A stretch of DNA of 64,000 bases from positions 1,550,001-1,614,000 of the forward strand of contig NZ_CP030082.1 in assembly GCF_006874645.1 (NCBI RefSeq), read 5' to 3'. Origin of the DNA: Bdellovibrio sp. ZAP7. GTDB lineage: Bacteria > Bdellovibrionota > Bdellovibrionia > Bdellovibrionales > Bdellovibrionaceae. Positions within the stretch are counted from its first letter, which is position 1. Each line of letters opens with the position of its first letter. Under the pieces are notes generated by a model that made no database searches, was not told where the DNA came from, and saw nothing but the letters and a program-made list of their open reading frames with translations. The position numbers and the translations under genes are program-made. Positions 36,901 through 46,387 of this stretch are shown piece after piece.

Positions 36901-39024
36901 TTAGTGCTCATTCATGCCGGCTACAGAGTTATCCTGAGGGCATACGTTTTTCAAAGATGAACGGTAGTGACCAACTTCGTCTTCCCAGATTTCACCTTTA
37001 AATTTCCAGTTGAGGCTCTTTTCTTTCGCTACTTTAAGTTCTGGACGTTCTTTTTCGTTCACTTCGCCACCAGCCATTTGATAGCGGATGTGCTCACCAG
37101 CGCCCGAATACAATTCGTACTGAAGAACGTCATTTTGATCCAGAACGCGGTTCAAGTTGGCAACCATGTTTTTATAGTTGTCTTGAAGGGCTTTACCCGC
37201 TTCTACACGAAGCACGTCTTTTTCTTTCTCAATACGTGCGATACCTTGAGTACGCAGGTTTTTGATCGAAGTACGGGCTTTGTTGGCGATGTGGTACTGG
37301 ATTGAATAGCTCAAAAGCTTTTTATCAGCATCAAGGACAGCGGAAGATGGAGCCGCACCTGGCTTCATTTTAGCTTTCGCCGCGACTAAAGCTTTGCTGG
37401 CTTCATTTTTCTTCGTCAGGAAATCTTTTTCCATTTTAATCAATGTGAAAGAGATTTTGTTGAACTTCGTAATCTCGTCTTCATAGTTGTTGATCTGTTT
37501 TTGAACAGATACGAAACCAGGGTGACGAGCCAGTTCCACGATGAAAGCACGTGGCAAGCCATCAACTTCTTTCAAGTCAGAGTTTTTAGCCCAGTTTTTC
37601 ACAGTGTCATAGTAGTCCAAAGATTTCTTGTGGGAAGTTTTATACTCTTCCAATTTCTTTTTCCATGGACCGTATTTGCCACGCATCTCTTCAAGGACTT
37701 GAACACCGTCACCGTATTGGCAAAGATTCAAGTAGCCTACTGTACGAACCACGAAGGATTCCGGGTTGAAGGCATTTTTAAAGAAGTCCGTGTGCAACGA
37801 GAACATGTTACCGGCAGCGCCTTCATAGTCCTCAGACAAGATCTGAGTCCAAGCGCTTTCAGTCATGGCTTGCAACCAAAGCGGGCTGGAACGGTCTACC
37901 TTCAGGTAAGACTGGAACGCCTCTTTGTACATGCTTTTTTGGAACTGGATACGAGCCATAGTGATCGCACCCACGTTTCTGATTTGAGATTTCTTGTCGT
38001 CTTCGGTCGCTTTCAACAATTTCTCGATGTTGATAACAGCTTCGTCAACTTTATTTTGACGATAGTTGAATAGACCTGAAAGCAACAAAGCCTCTGGATA
38101 CTTTTTGGATTTTTCATCGATGTACATCAATGCGTCTTCCATCAGACCCAGATTACCGATTGAAGAGTAGTACTTCGCACGAGTGATTTGGTACTCATCG
38201 TTTTTAGTCACATCAATTTCGTATTTAGCAACCAAAGGGTCGATCAAAGAGATATCAGTCAACTCCAAAACCTTGATTCCTTCAACCAGGGCTTTCGTTG
38301 CTCTTTCTTGCCATTCTTTGTTCTTAGTTTCTTGGGAAACTTTGATCATGTAAGTTCTGAACTCTGTATTCAGACCCATGCCTTTTGCAGTCATCGCATA
38401 GTTGTAAAGAGCTTCTAGACGGTGCTCTTTATCATCCATCAGCTCTGCAAACAGACCCATCGCCAACTCATAGTTCTGTTGGATCTCAAGGAAGATCAAA
38501 GCTTGAAGTAATTTATAATCATTTGGACCCATTTCATCCATTTTCTGCAACGTCACTTGTGGTTCAGTTGTCGATGGATCTTTAACGGGACTCAACATTT
38601 TAACATCCGGGATTTTTGTAAATGCCTCGGGAGTTGTTAAAACTTTTGGAGGATTGACCACAGCAGTGTAAGGCGGAACCTTAATCTGCATTGGATCAAT
38701 GGAAGGAGATTTTTTGATTTCCTTCACCACCAATTCACGAGAAGCGGGCAGGCGGAGAGGGCTCAACGGAATTGCTTCCACTTGGCGCTCTAAGCCGATA
38801 TTCAGCTCTGGAATGGCTTTGACTTTGAAAGTTTCCGTTTTCCCTTTAACTACTTTCTTTTGATAGATTTCGTAGGTGGGAACGAGGCTGGATTTCACGC
38901 GCAGATTTGCAGCTGCGGGTGCACCCTGATTTTTCACGTTCAGCGCCTTGTGCTGAACTTCCTGTGCGAAAGCGGCACTGCACAGAAGCGGCAGTACCAT
39001 CATTGCTTTCATTGGCTTTTTCAT
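36901..39024 (-). CDS. Large secreted helical-repeat (TPR-like) protein of the gliding-type operon
   Basis: The 707-residue protein has a signal peptide ending AAFAQ, a proline-rich, beta-like first 150 residues, and then TPR-like paired helices from about 170 to 480 (for example LEALYNYAMTAKGMG, AITMARIQFQKSMYKEAFQSYLKV). Helical coiled segments follow to the C-terminus. Two cysteines near the end (CPQD region) and few elsewhere. Large TPR proteins in the Myxococcus Glt complex span the periplasm, so a similar scaffold role is inferred from context only. It lies 35 bp after the outer-membrane barrel gene. Confidence 0.88.
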   Translation of the reverse strand: MKKPMKAMMVLPLLCSAAFAQEVQHKALNVKNQGAPAAANLRVKSSLVPTYEIYQKKVVKGKTETFKVKAIPELNIGLERQVEAIPLSPLRLPASRELVVKEIKKSPSIDPMQIKVPPYTAVVNPPKVLTTPEAFTKIPDVKMLSPVKDPSTTEPQVTLQKMDEMGPNDYKLLQALIFLEIQQNYELAMGLFAELMDDKEHRLEALYNYAMTAKGMGLNTEFRTYMIKVSQETKNKEWQERATKALVEGIKVLELTDISLIDPLVAKYEIDVTKNDEYQITRAKYYSSIGNLGLMEDALMYIDEKSKKYPEALLLSGLFNYRQNKVDEAVINIEKLLKATEDDKKSQIRNVGAITMARIQFQKSMYKEAFQSYLKVDRSSPLWLQAMTESAWTQILSEDYEGAAGNMFSLHTDFFKNAFNPESFVVRTVGYLNLCQYGDGVQVLEEMRGKYGPWKKKLEEYKTSHKKSLDYYDTVKNWAKNSDLKEVDGLPRAFIVELARHPGFVSVQKQINNYEDEITKFNKISFTLIKMEKDFLTKKNEASKALVAAKAKMKPGAAPSSAVLDADKKLLSYSIQYHIANKARTSIKNLRTQGIARIEKEKDVLRVEAGKALQDNYKNMVANLNRVLDQNDVLQYELYSGAGEHIRYQMAGGEVNEKERPELKVAKEKSLNWKFKGEIWEDEVGHYRSSLKNVCPQDNSVAGMNEH

Positions 39025-39059
39025 AAAGACCCCCCGGCCTTGGAAGACGGTAAACTAAA

Positions 39060-39812
39060 TTAATGCCAATAAGTTAAACCGAACATCAACGACGTATCGT
39101 TAACCATTTTATCGCCCAATACGCGCGGGCTGCTTACTGTGTATGGCTTTTGCGATTCATTAGCCCATGTGTTGATCAAGTCTGCGCGCAACGCAAAGTG
39201 CTCAGAGAAAAAGATCTGCTGGAAAACACCCAGTTTGTAACCGATAGAAGATTTGGCTTCATTACCAGTTGATCTTGCGATCTCATAATTTACGTTACCC
39301 AGACCAACCGATACACCCATGTCGAAATAGATGATCGCTTTATCCAGAGCAGACATTTTTGCATAGAACGGAACCCAGATCGCAGAAGCGAAATACGATG
39401 ATTTCAAGATATTGTGATCGGGCATCGCACCGTTCTGAGTATGGAACTGTTCTGTACTGTCATTTTCAGTCAGGTTCGCGTTGTTGTAAGAAACTTCCAC
39501 GCCCCAGCGTTCATTGAAGAAGTAACCTACGTCAGCACCCATGATCGTACCTTCACTGAAGGCGTCGTTCACTGGAATACCAGCGCGAGCCGTCAAATAA
39601 AAGCGCTCTGCTTTTACATAACGACGGTTTTGTACCACGCCAAAGTCTTCGTCCTTAGCAGCCCAGTACTTGTTTTCTAGTTTTTTGATGTCAAGCTTGT
39701 CGCTGCCACGTTGCTCTGGTTGTGCAGATGGTGCAGGCGCTGGCTGTTTTGCTGTTTGTGCAAAAGCTTGAGCTGTCATCAAGATGAAAATTAATAGTGA
39801 TTTCTTAAACAT
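39060..39812 (-). CDS. Outer-membrane beta-barrel protein of the gliding-type operon
   Basis: The 250-residue protein has a signal peptide ending QAFAQ and a Pro/Ala/Gln linker. A conserved KLENKYWAAKDEDF segment leads into alternating strands such as RFYLTARAGIPVN, ADVGYFFNERWGVEVSYN, SSIGYKLGVFQQIFFSEHFALRADLI (split at SSIGYKLGVFQ), ending SLMFGLTYWH. The aromatic C-terminus and strand spacing fit an eight-stranded outer-membrane barrel of a type common in myxobacteria and Bdellovibrio. It could anchor the complex to the outer membrane, as GltA/GltB-like barrels do. Confidence 0.88.
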   Translation of the reverse strand: MFKKSLLIFILMTAQAFAQTAKQPAPAPSAQPEQRGSDKLDIKKLENKYWAAKDEDFGVVQNRRYVKAERFYLTARAGIPVNDAFSEGTIMGADVGYFFNERWGVEVSYNNANLTENDSTEQFHTQNGAMPDHNILKSSYFASAIWVPFYAKMSALDKAIIYFDMGVSVGLGNVNYEIARSTGNEAKSSIGYKLGVFQQIFFSEHFALRADLINTWANESQKPYTVSSPRVLGDKMVNDTSLMFGLTYWH

Positions 39813-39826
39813 TTCGGTCCCCCGTC

Positions 39827-41281
39827 CTAATTGGTACTTTTAAACAAAAATGGATATGTAACTAGCACGCGCGTTCCGCCTTGTGGGGCAGGGAACTTCC
39901 ATGCGGCTACACGATTCAAAATACAGCCTTCAACAGTTGAGTTCTTCAAAGTTGTATCGCCAATGATCTGTTGTTCAACTTGACCAGTACCACCGATCGT
40001 AAATTTAACAGCGACCTTACCGAACAAATCCGGATTCGCACTCAATTGTCTTTCGTAACAGTAAAGAATCTGACCCAATTTGGATTTGATATACTGAGCG
40101 ATAACCTCACGGTCCAAACCACCCGTAATCTCAGATTCCTCTTCGATCAAACCAACACCGGCATTACCAGTGCCACCAGCGGCCATACCACCCATGCCGG
40201 AAGCGTTTTTACCGCCGCCTTTACCATTTGTGGAAATCAACACGCCACTCCCGTTACCTGCAGCACCCCAGTCACGACCAGAGCGTTCGATGTTGCCTAC
40301 AGCTGCCAAGCCACGACCGGAAGGACCGGAGCCAGCTTTCACACCTTGAGCAAACATAACGTTCGCACTTTTCGCACCTTGTGCTGATACCTTACCAATC
40401 AATTTAGAAATACGACCGTCAGAGATCGATTTCATCATGTTGGCAAGTTTGCCTCCGCCACCCGCAGCAGGCGTATCATTTTTCGGAGAAGCGGCAGCCG
40501 GAGCTGCAGCAACTTGCTGCTGTTTAGCCGCTTCGGCCTTTTTACGCTTTGGCTTAATTTCTGTTTTAACAATGATCTTTTGCGCGACTTTAGGCTGTTC
40601 CACTGCAATCGAGTGAATATCTGTCTTAGGTCCAAACAATGCGGCTGTCACAAACAGGGCAGCGGCACCCAACATCAAGATCACGCCTTTTTTGGAGTCT
40701 TCATCCACCAGGGAAGAAGTGTTGAAGCGACCCATAGCCGCTGCATCGTCCATAGAAAGCGTTCTTTGTGATACTTCGACATCACCCAACAACTGACGAT
40801 GCCATTCCTGAGAAGGCACGCAAGCCACTTTGGTGTTACTGAAATCAGGTTTAAACGCTTTGTTCAAAGGCTGGATTTTAGTCTGTAGCACTCGACCATG
40901 TTGTTTCACCATGAACAATTGGAATTTCTTACCAACTGATTCATCGCGGCCGGCTTTATCCAAGCGGGCATAAAGGTCGACATCTTTTTTGATCGGATCG
41001 AATTGCAATGTGCATTCATCCAAAGTTACAGTCGTGTCCTTGTTCAAGGCGATGGCCGGGGATTGTTTCAATCCGCTGGAGGTAGCCATATCCATATCAA
41101 CATAGAACCATTGACCGTTACGATATTCAAAAACACCTTGAATACCTTTTGTCTTTGGAGAAATGGAAATAATATCCGCTAGGCGGGAAGAACCAAACGT
41201 TTGAGTTTCATTCGTTGGTCTCAATTTCCAGGTTTTTGCAGTCCCATCTTTTAGAGACTGACGTACAATCAACGTGAGCAT
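39827..41281 (-). CDS. FHA-like / AgmX-PglI C-terminal (TonB-like) domain protein
   Basis: The 484-residue protein likely spans the inner membrane and periplasm. Residues about 1-110 look like an FHA fold (RPTNETQTFGSSRLADI gives the GSS-R phospho-Thr-binding pattern). A membrane helix lies near 205-225 (VILMLGAAALFVTAALFGP). A Lys/Ala/Gly-rich periplasmic linker runs to about 380. The last 100 residues are the AgmX/PglI C-terminal domain: ILYCYERQL, FGKVAVKFTIGGTGQV, VEGCILNRVAAWKFPAP and VTYPFLF, with a likely Cys-Cys pair. In Myxococcus the matching GltG/GltJ proteins link the AglRQS motor to outer-membrane parts. Here FHA stands in place of the GltJ zinc/GYF region. Confidence 0.9.
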   Translation of the reverse strand: MLTLIVRQSLKDGTAKTWKLRPTNETQTFGSSRLADIISISPKTKGIQGVFEYRNGQWFYVDMDMATSSGLKQSPAIALNKDTTVTLDECTLQFDPIKKDVDLYARLDKAGRDESVGKKFQLFMVKQHGRVLQTKIQPLNKAFKPDFSNTKVACVPSQEWHRQLLGDVEVSQRTLSMDDAAAMGRFNTSSLVDEDSKKGVILMLGAAALFVTAALFGPKTDIHSIAVEQPKVAQKIIVKTEIKPKRKKAEAAKQQQVAAAPAAASPKNDTPAAGGGGKLANMMKSISDGRISKLIGKVSAQGAKSANVMFAQGVKAGSGPSGRGLAAVGNIERSGRDWGAAGNGSGVLISTNGKGGGKNASGMGGMAAGGTGNAGVGLIEEESEITGGLDREVIAQYIKSKLGQILYCYERQLSANPDLFGKVAVKFTIGGTGQVEQQIIGDTTLKNSTVEGCILNRVAAWKFPAPQGGTRVLVTYPFLFKSTN

Positions 41282-41306
41282 AATACACCTCTAAGTAAAA
41301 ATAATC

Positions 41307-41555
41307 TTAGTTATTCAAATACAGCGCTGATTCCCTGATGCGGCCGTCCATATCTTTTTGTACGTCATACAACGGCATAAATTTAATACCGCGTTTTTGT
41401 ACTAGATATGCGCCATCAGGGTTACGAACTGTACCCTTGAGGTTCATGTCACCGAAATTTACTTCCTGGACTTTACGAACTGTTCTTTGCTTAGCAAAGG
41501 CAGTCGCTGACCCCAGAAGAAGAAAAACTGTCATCAATTGGATGAAAGCTTTCAC
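41307..41555 (-). CDS. Small secreted protein of the gliding-type operon
   Basis: The 82-residue protein has a signal peptide (VKAFIQLMTVFLLLGSATAFA). The mature part is short and basic, RTVRKVQEVNFGDMNLKG followed by a strand-like tail. I chose GTG 41555 because GGAGGG lies 5 nt before it; the longer reading frame upstream runs into the TPR gene. No family recognised. Confidence 0.78.
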   Translation of the reverse strand: MKAFIQLMTVFLLLGSATAFAKQRTVRKVQEVNFGDMNLKGTVRNPDGAYLVQKRGIKFMPLYDVQKDMDGRIRESALYLNN

Positions 41556-41569
41556 TTGTACCCTCCATA

Positions 41570-44500
41570 CTACAAGTCTCCCGAAGTTACGTGCTGACCG
41601 ACTTTGTTTTGATTTTTGATAAATTGAATTTTCTTGCTTAACCATTCACGCAAATCTGCTTGCGCGCTGCTGGCTTTGAATGCCTTTTCATAGGAATCCA
41701 ACGCTAGCGTGGGGCTTCCTTTGAAAGTCTCAAGGATATGAGCTTGTTCCAGAAGGTAGTCGATATTGTCTTTCTTATTCGCAGTGATCAAATCTTTGAT
41801 CATTGCCAGAGCTTTATCGACCTGACCCTTTTGAGCATATGATTCACTCAAAAGCGTTCCCACATTTAAAGTATACAACTGATCTTTTTGGAGTGTAGAA
41901 AATTTTTCGACAGCGCGAGAGAAATCTCCCTCTGAGAAAGCCTTCACACCAGCGAAAGTTTCCATTTCTGTCGAAGGCATTTGCATGTCCAAAACCTTCT
42001 CAAAATATTGCATCGCGGATTTGATGCCATCTTCTTTATAAGTCAAACGAGCCTTTTGATATACAAAAGGAGACGCTTCAGGTTGAGCCTTCAAAGCAGC
42101 ATCAATCAACCACATCGCTTTGTCGCTATAGCCTTTACCTTCAGCTCCGACGCTCGCATAGAAAAGACCAAGGGCTCTGGTTTCTTTGCTCTTAGCGAGT
42201 TCCAAGCCCAGTTTTTCCACGATATCGAACTGTCTAGAACCATAACAATTTCCAGCAACTTCGAAAGTGTTTACTTTTGAAATATCACCAGTCATTACAG
42301 CAGTTTTGTTGCATGTCTTATTAGGACGAATCTCATAACGAGACACCTTACCAATCATCATATCAGCTGATGCCGGAAGGAAAACACTCAATTTTTCTGG
42401 AGCAGGGAACTGAGCAATCGGTGTGATCGTTTTGTCAGCGCCAATGCTTACATAAGAGCGTGTTGTCGTCGCCGATTGACCAACAGTTGCCGCCAAAGCT
42501 TTTAGCTTCGCGTCGTTGTCGTTCTTTTTATCCTGGATAGGATTCGTCAACTTCGCAAGCTCTCCACGCAATTGCTTTTGGTCATCAGGACTCAAAGAAG
42601 CAGGAAGTGGCATTGAAGTTAAACTATCAATGTAGTTGCCATACACACGGTCAATACCGCGCAAAGCTTCCAACTGTTGATAAGGGTCTTTGGACATTTT
42701 CAAAGCAGTCACATAAGCCGTTTGCGCTTTATCAAGTTTTTCAGTTTTGATCGCAAGAACTGTCGCGAATTTCTCTTCACGAGCTTTTACGCTTTGGGCG
42801 ATGAATTCTTTTTCCAAAACCGCAGCTTGAATCAGACGGGCAGCGGCACGAGTTTCTGCAGGTACAGAACGGCCGTTGGCCTTCATTGAAAGATCAAACG
42901 CTGCAGTCATTTTGCCGGCGTCAAGCAGAGCTTGAGCTTTCTCAATCATCGCTTCTGTCGTGTAAGGTTCGATACCTTTAGCAGAGATTTGATTCAAAAG
43001 CTTGTCGTACTCTGGAGACTTTTTGTCGTTTTTATAAGAATCAAGAAGCTTACCGTAAATACGCTCTGTCGTTTTGCTGTCTGCTGCTGAAAGGATACCC
43101 ATGTAAGAGGCGCGAGCGTCTTTCACACGTTTTTCCATCACATAGATATCAGCTGCCGCTTCCAGGTATTGGTTGCGACCTTTTTTATCCAATTCAGCCA
43201 CTTTCGCCAACGTATCAGCGGCTTTGGCCGTCTGACCGATGTCAGCATAGGCTTTGGCAGAGTCTTTCAAAGCATCCAGGTTCTTTTTATCGTCTGGATA
43301 TTTTTGCACGTATTTCAAAGACATCTCGGCAGCGTCATAGACTTTGCCTTCAGTATAAAGAATACCAATTGCCTGCCACAAAGCATCCTGAGAAAGTTTG
43401 GAGTTGTCATGCTCTTTAGCGTAAGCAATCAACTTTTGAGCTGCTTGGTCTTTGTTTCCAGTTTTTGCAAACTCCTGAATTTCAGTGAAGTGAGCTTCTT
43501 CCTGGATCTTGTTCATGTTCTTTTTACGAGAAGCATCAGTTGTCGAATTCGCGATTTGTTTCGAGAACTCTTTGATGCCCACGAAGTCTTTTTTGATATT
43601 AAGCATATCCAAAACCAGGTCTTCTGATTTTCTGCGGATATCGTCGTTGCCTTTCATTGTCGTCAAAGGCTTCAACCATTTTTCAGCTTCAGGGTAGTTG
43701 TTTTCTTCGTAGGCGATGTGACCGATTTTGAATTTAACCGCAATAGCGTATTTCCCAGTAGGGTGTTTCGCCAAATAGTTTGCAGCCAATTCTTTACGCT
43801 CAGATTCCTTCAAAGGTTCTGATTTTTTCTCGATAGATTTTTCTTTGGAGAATAGGGCAGCGTAGTTCGCGTCATGGCGAAGGATATCGTCAGTGGATTT
43901 GTCACCCACGATTTTATACTGTGTCGAAGCCTCATCGAATTTACCCAGTTGGAAAAGAAGTTCTGCATAAGCAAAACGTGTTTTCAAATCCGGTTTCGCA
44001 GGATCTTCGATATCAAGCATCAGTTTAAACAATTGTTGAGTCAGGTTCGAGAACTCAGTGTTTTGTTTGTTCTTAAGCCAGATCTCCCACCATTTTTTAG
44101 CCATATCCAGGCTGGTGCGGCGGAAACCTTCATCACAGGAAGTGATCACAGCGTCTTTTTTCTGTTCTTTTTTCCAAGAGGAATCAGCACGGCAAAGATC
44201 TGAAGCAAATTGCATGTGCTTCAAGACCAAATCACGTTTTTTCAACGTCTCGTTGGCTTCAACCAGCAAAAGGTGGGATTTAACCACGTCGGGACCAGTT
44301 GGGTGTTTGTCGATGTATTCTTCCAGGAAAATGTTCATTTCTTTTTGACGACTGTGCGATTCGTAAAGTTTCGCAAGGTTCATCATAGACTCACCCAACT
44401 CATCAGTTGTCGTAATGTCTTCAAAGAAAGAATAAAGTTTGTTTGCAGGGTAGGAGTCACCAATAAATATCGTCAAATCGCGCAAAGCCTCTTTGCGTAG

Positions 44501-45280
44501 ATTGTGACGGTTGGTTGGGACTTCACCATCTTGAAGTGGTGGATTGTTTTTTACAACCTGAACCAGTTTCTTGATACCGCATTCGCTATCGCGCATGTTG
44601 TAGCAAGCCCAAGCGGCTTTATACATACCGTAAGAATAAACACGGCTGTTCGGAAATTTTTCAAGTCTTTCAAATTGCTCCAGGGCCGCAGCAAATTTGC
44701 CTTGTTCATAAAGCAATTCACCCAAAGCCAAAGTTCCATCTGGAACCAGTGGTGATTTTGGGAAGTTCGTCAAAAGACGTTGGTAAAGTTCGTTCGAACC
44801 TTTCATTTGACCCACTTGTTGGTGAGCAAAGGCGTTGTTGAACAGAACCTCGTCCATGAAACGGAATCTTGGGAAATCCGCTTCGATTTTGGAATAGATC
44901 TTCATTGCGCGCTTAACTGACTCCGAGCCCTTTTCATTTGGAATCGGGAACGGGGAGAGTTTCATCATCGGATTGTCACGGTTCAAGTCAAAGAAACGAC
45001 CGGACTTAGAACGGCGCATGTAAAGCTCCGCAAGGCGGTACCATAAGTCCGCCTCATTCGAAGAGCCTTTTTGTTTTTTGATAACCGCTTGAAGGGAGTC
45101 GATCGCTTTATTTTCCGAGCGAGTGATCATCAACTCGGAACGAAGAGCTTTCTTTTCGTTCTCACCTTCGTCATTAGACATACGGACTTCTGGGATAAGT
45201 CCTTTTTCATTCTTTTCTGCAAAGCACAACAACGAGAATAAATGTATTGCCAGAAGTAACGTTATAGTTTGCAGCTTCAT
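41570..45280 (-). CDS. 1236-residue TPR-repeat secreted protein of the gliding-type operon
   Basis: The signal peptide ends CFAEK. The rest is a long superhelix of TPR-like units, for example DLWYRLAELYMRRSKSG, VLFNNAFAHQQVGQMKGSNELYQRLL, RFAYAELLFQLGKFDEASTQYKIV (each with W/Y-A-G signatures), continuing to the C-terminus. A region of about 940-1010 is less regular and has the cysteines NKTCNKT and GNCYG. Large TPR proteins GltD/GltE/GltI form the periplasmic part of the Myxococcus gliding complex. It starts 3 bp after the second ExbD gene. Confidence 0.92.
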   Translation of the reverse strand: MKLQTITLLLAIHLFSLLCFAEKNEKGLIPEVRMSNDEGENEKKALRSELMITRSENKAIDSLQAVIKKQKGSSNEADLWYRLAELYMRRSKSGRFFDLNRDNPMMKLSPFPIPNEKGSESVKRAMKIYSKIEADFPRFRFMDEVLFNNAFAHQQVGQMKGSNELYQRLLTNFPKSPLVPDGTLALGELLYEQGKFAAALEQFERLEKFPNSRVYSYGMYKAAWACYNMRDSECGIKKLVQVVKNNPPLQDGEVPTNRHNLRKEALRDLTIFIGDSYPANKLYSFFEDITTTDELGESMMNLAKLYESHSRQKEMNIFLEEYIDKHPTGPDVVKSHLLLVEANETLKKRDLVLKHMQFASDLCRADSSWKKEQKKDAVITSCDEGFRRTSLDMAKKWWEIWLKNKQNTEFSNLTQQLFKLMLDIEDPAKPDLKTRFAYAELLFQLGKFDEASTQYKIVGDKSTDDILRHDANYAALFSKEKSIEKKSEPLKESERKELAANYLAKHPTGKYAIAVKFKIGHIAYEENNYPEAEKWLKPLTTMKGNDDIRRKSEDLVLDMLNIKKDFVGIKEFSKQIANSTTDASRKKNMNKIQEEAHFTEIQEFAKTGNKDQAAQKLIAYAKEHDNSKLSQDALWQAIGILYTEGKVYDAAEMSLKYVQKYPDDKKNLDALKDSAKAYADIGQTAKAADTLAKVAELDKKGRNQYLEAAADIYVMEKRVKDARASYMGILSAADSKTTERIYGKLLDSYKNDKKSPEYDKLLNQISAKGIEPYTTEAMIEKAQALLDAGKMTAAFDLSMKANGRSVPAETRAAARLIQAAVLEKEFIAQSVKAREEKFATVLAIKTEKLDKAQTAYVTALKMSKDPYQQLEALRGIDRVYGNYIDSLTSMPLPASLSPDDQKQLRGELAKLTNPIQDKKNDNDAKLKALAATVGQSATTTRSYVSIGADKTITPIAQFPAPEKLSVFLPASADMMIGKVSRYEIRPNKTCNKTAVMTGDISKVNTFEVAGNCYGSRQFDIVEKLGLELAKSKETRALGLFYASVGAEGKGYSDKAMWLIDAALKAQPEASPFVYQKARLTYKEDGIKSAMQYFEKVLDMQMPSTEMETFAGVKAFSEGDFSRAVEKFSTLQKDQLYTLNVGTLLSESYAQKGQVDKALAMIKDLITANKKDNIDYLLEQAHILETFKGSPTLALDSYEKAFKASSAQADLREWLSKKIQFIKNQNKVGQHVTSGDL

Positions 45281-45283
45281 AGT

Positions 45284-45781
45284 TTATTCTCCGACCATAG
45301 TCACCAATTTCAACTGAGGAAAGCCTGCCATAGATGCTGTGTACATCACTTTGCGAAGTGTCGCATAAGGAAGGTCTTTATCAGCCTGTAAAAGAATTTT
45401 TCCTTCTTTTACCCACTTTTCCTTTTCGGTTGAATTCTTGGCCATGTGGTCCAGTTTTTCGAATAATGGTTTAATAAAGTTCGCATCAGTGGACTCAAGG
45501 TCCTGGGCTAAGAACTCGTCGTTCTTAACGTCTGCGATTTTATCTTTGTCGATCTTCAAAGCATCCTTCGACAAAGAAATCTTAACAGCTTCCACTGGAT
45601 TCGCAGTTGTTGCCGAAGTCGGCAAACGCAAGTTGGATTCTGGTAAAATCTCGACTTGGGAAGTTGAATAGCTTTGTAATAGGAACACTAGCAAAATCGT
45701 AAACATGTCGGTCATCGAAGTGATGTTCAAACCGAATGTCGATTTCTGTTTTGGAAGCTCATACGGACGACGGCGTGCCAT
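45284..45781 (-). CDS. ExbD/TolR-like motor subunit, Asp present
   Basis: The 165-residue protein has a short basic cytosolic start, one membrane helix (about 20-42) and a periplasmic domain. Asp25 in ITSMTDMFTILLVFLL sits at the ExbD/TolR proton-path position. The C-terminal LLQADKDLPYATLRKVMYTASMAGFPQLKLV matches the family fold (split at TLRKVMYTA). It should pair with the TolQ/AglR-like protein to convert proton flow into movement, as AglS/AglQ do. It lies 3 bp from its neighbours on each side. Confidence 0.93.
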   Translation of the reverse strand: MARRRPYELPKQKSTFGLNITSMTDMFTILLVFLLQSYSTSQVEILPESNLRLPTSATTANPVEAVKISLSKDALKIDKDKIADVKNDEFLAQDLESTDANFIKPLFEKLDHMAKNSTEKEKWVKEGKILLQADKDLPYATLRKVMYTASMAGFPQLKLVTMVGE

Positions 45782-45784
45782 AAA

Positions 45785-46330
45785 CTAGCCCTCCATCATG
45801 TTCGAGAAGATAACTTCAGGGAACATATACTTGGTTTCAACTGTCTTCCCTTGCTTCGTATCGAAGACAGGGAAGGTCACTGTCTTATCGTGTGCCTGGC
45901 GCGCTTCATCCATTACTTTGACGATGTCATTGTATGGAACTTTTGCTTCAGGGTTTAATTCAATTTTGAAAACTTCAGGATTGGCCTTTTTGACTTCAAC
46001 CAATTTTTGGTGAAGGGAAGGCAAATCATAAGATCCGTCTTTCAACGGGACCGTTTCTGTGTTTTCTTTACCAGCTTTAGTCACGACGATTGTATATCCC
46101 ACTTTTGGGTCTACTTCGATAGCGACGACAGTTGGCGTTTTATCTTGATCATTACGCTGAATAGCTTCGGCTACGACTTGGGGAAGTTCAGTTTCGATCA
46201 CCATCATTTGCACAAAGGCAGACGATAACAACAGAACTGGAACCAACTTTACCATCACGGCAAGCAGTGGTGCTAAGTCCAACTCGAACTCACTGTTATG
46301 ATTAATTTTAATCTTTTTTCCGCGTCTCAT
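45785..46330 (-). CDS. ExbD/TolR-like motor subunit lacking the proton-path Asp
   Basis: The 181-residue protein has a basic start, a membrane helix (about 20-42) and a periplasmic ExbD-type domain ending in the family's late KVPYNDIVKVMDEARQA. In the helix LDLAPLLAVMVKLVPVLL, the residue at the conserved Asp position is Ala24, while the paralogue next door keeps Asp. Lys28 lies inside the helix. This subunit may be structural while the other carries protons. I chose ATG 46330; an upstream TTG at 46342 would add four residues. Confidence 0.9.
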   Translation of the reverse strand: MRRGKKIKINHNSEFELDLAPLLAVMVKLVPVLLLSSAFVQMMVIETELPQVVAEAIQRNDQDKTPTVVAIEVDPKVGYTIVVTKAGKENTETVPLKDGSYDLPSLHQKLVEVKKANPEVFKIELNPEAKVPYNDIVKVMDEARQAHDKTVTFPVFDTKQGKTVETKYMFPEVIFSNMMEG

Positions 46331-46387
46331 ATACCCACCCAATAAGAATTAAAGATCCATCTTTGACTTTAGGCCCGAAGGCTTCAA

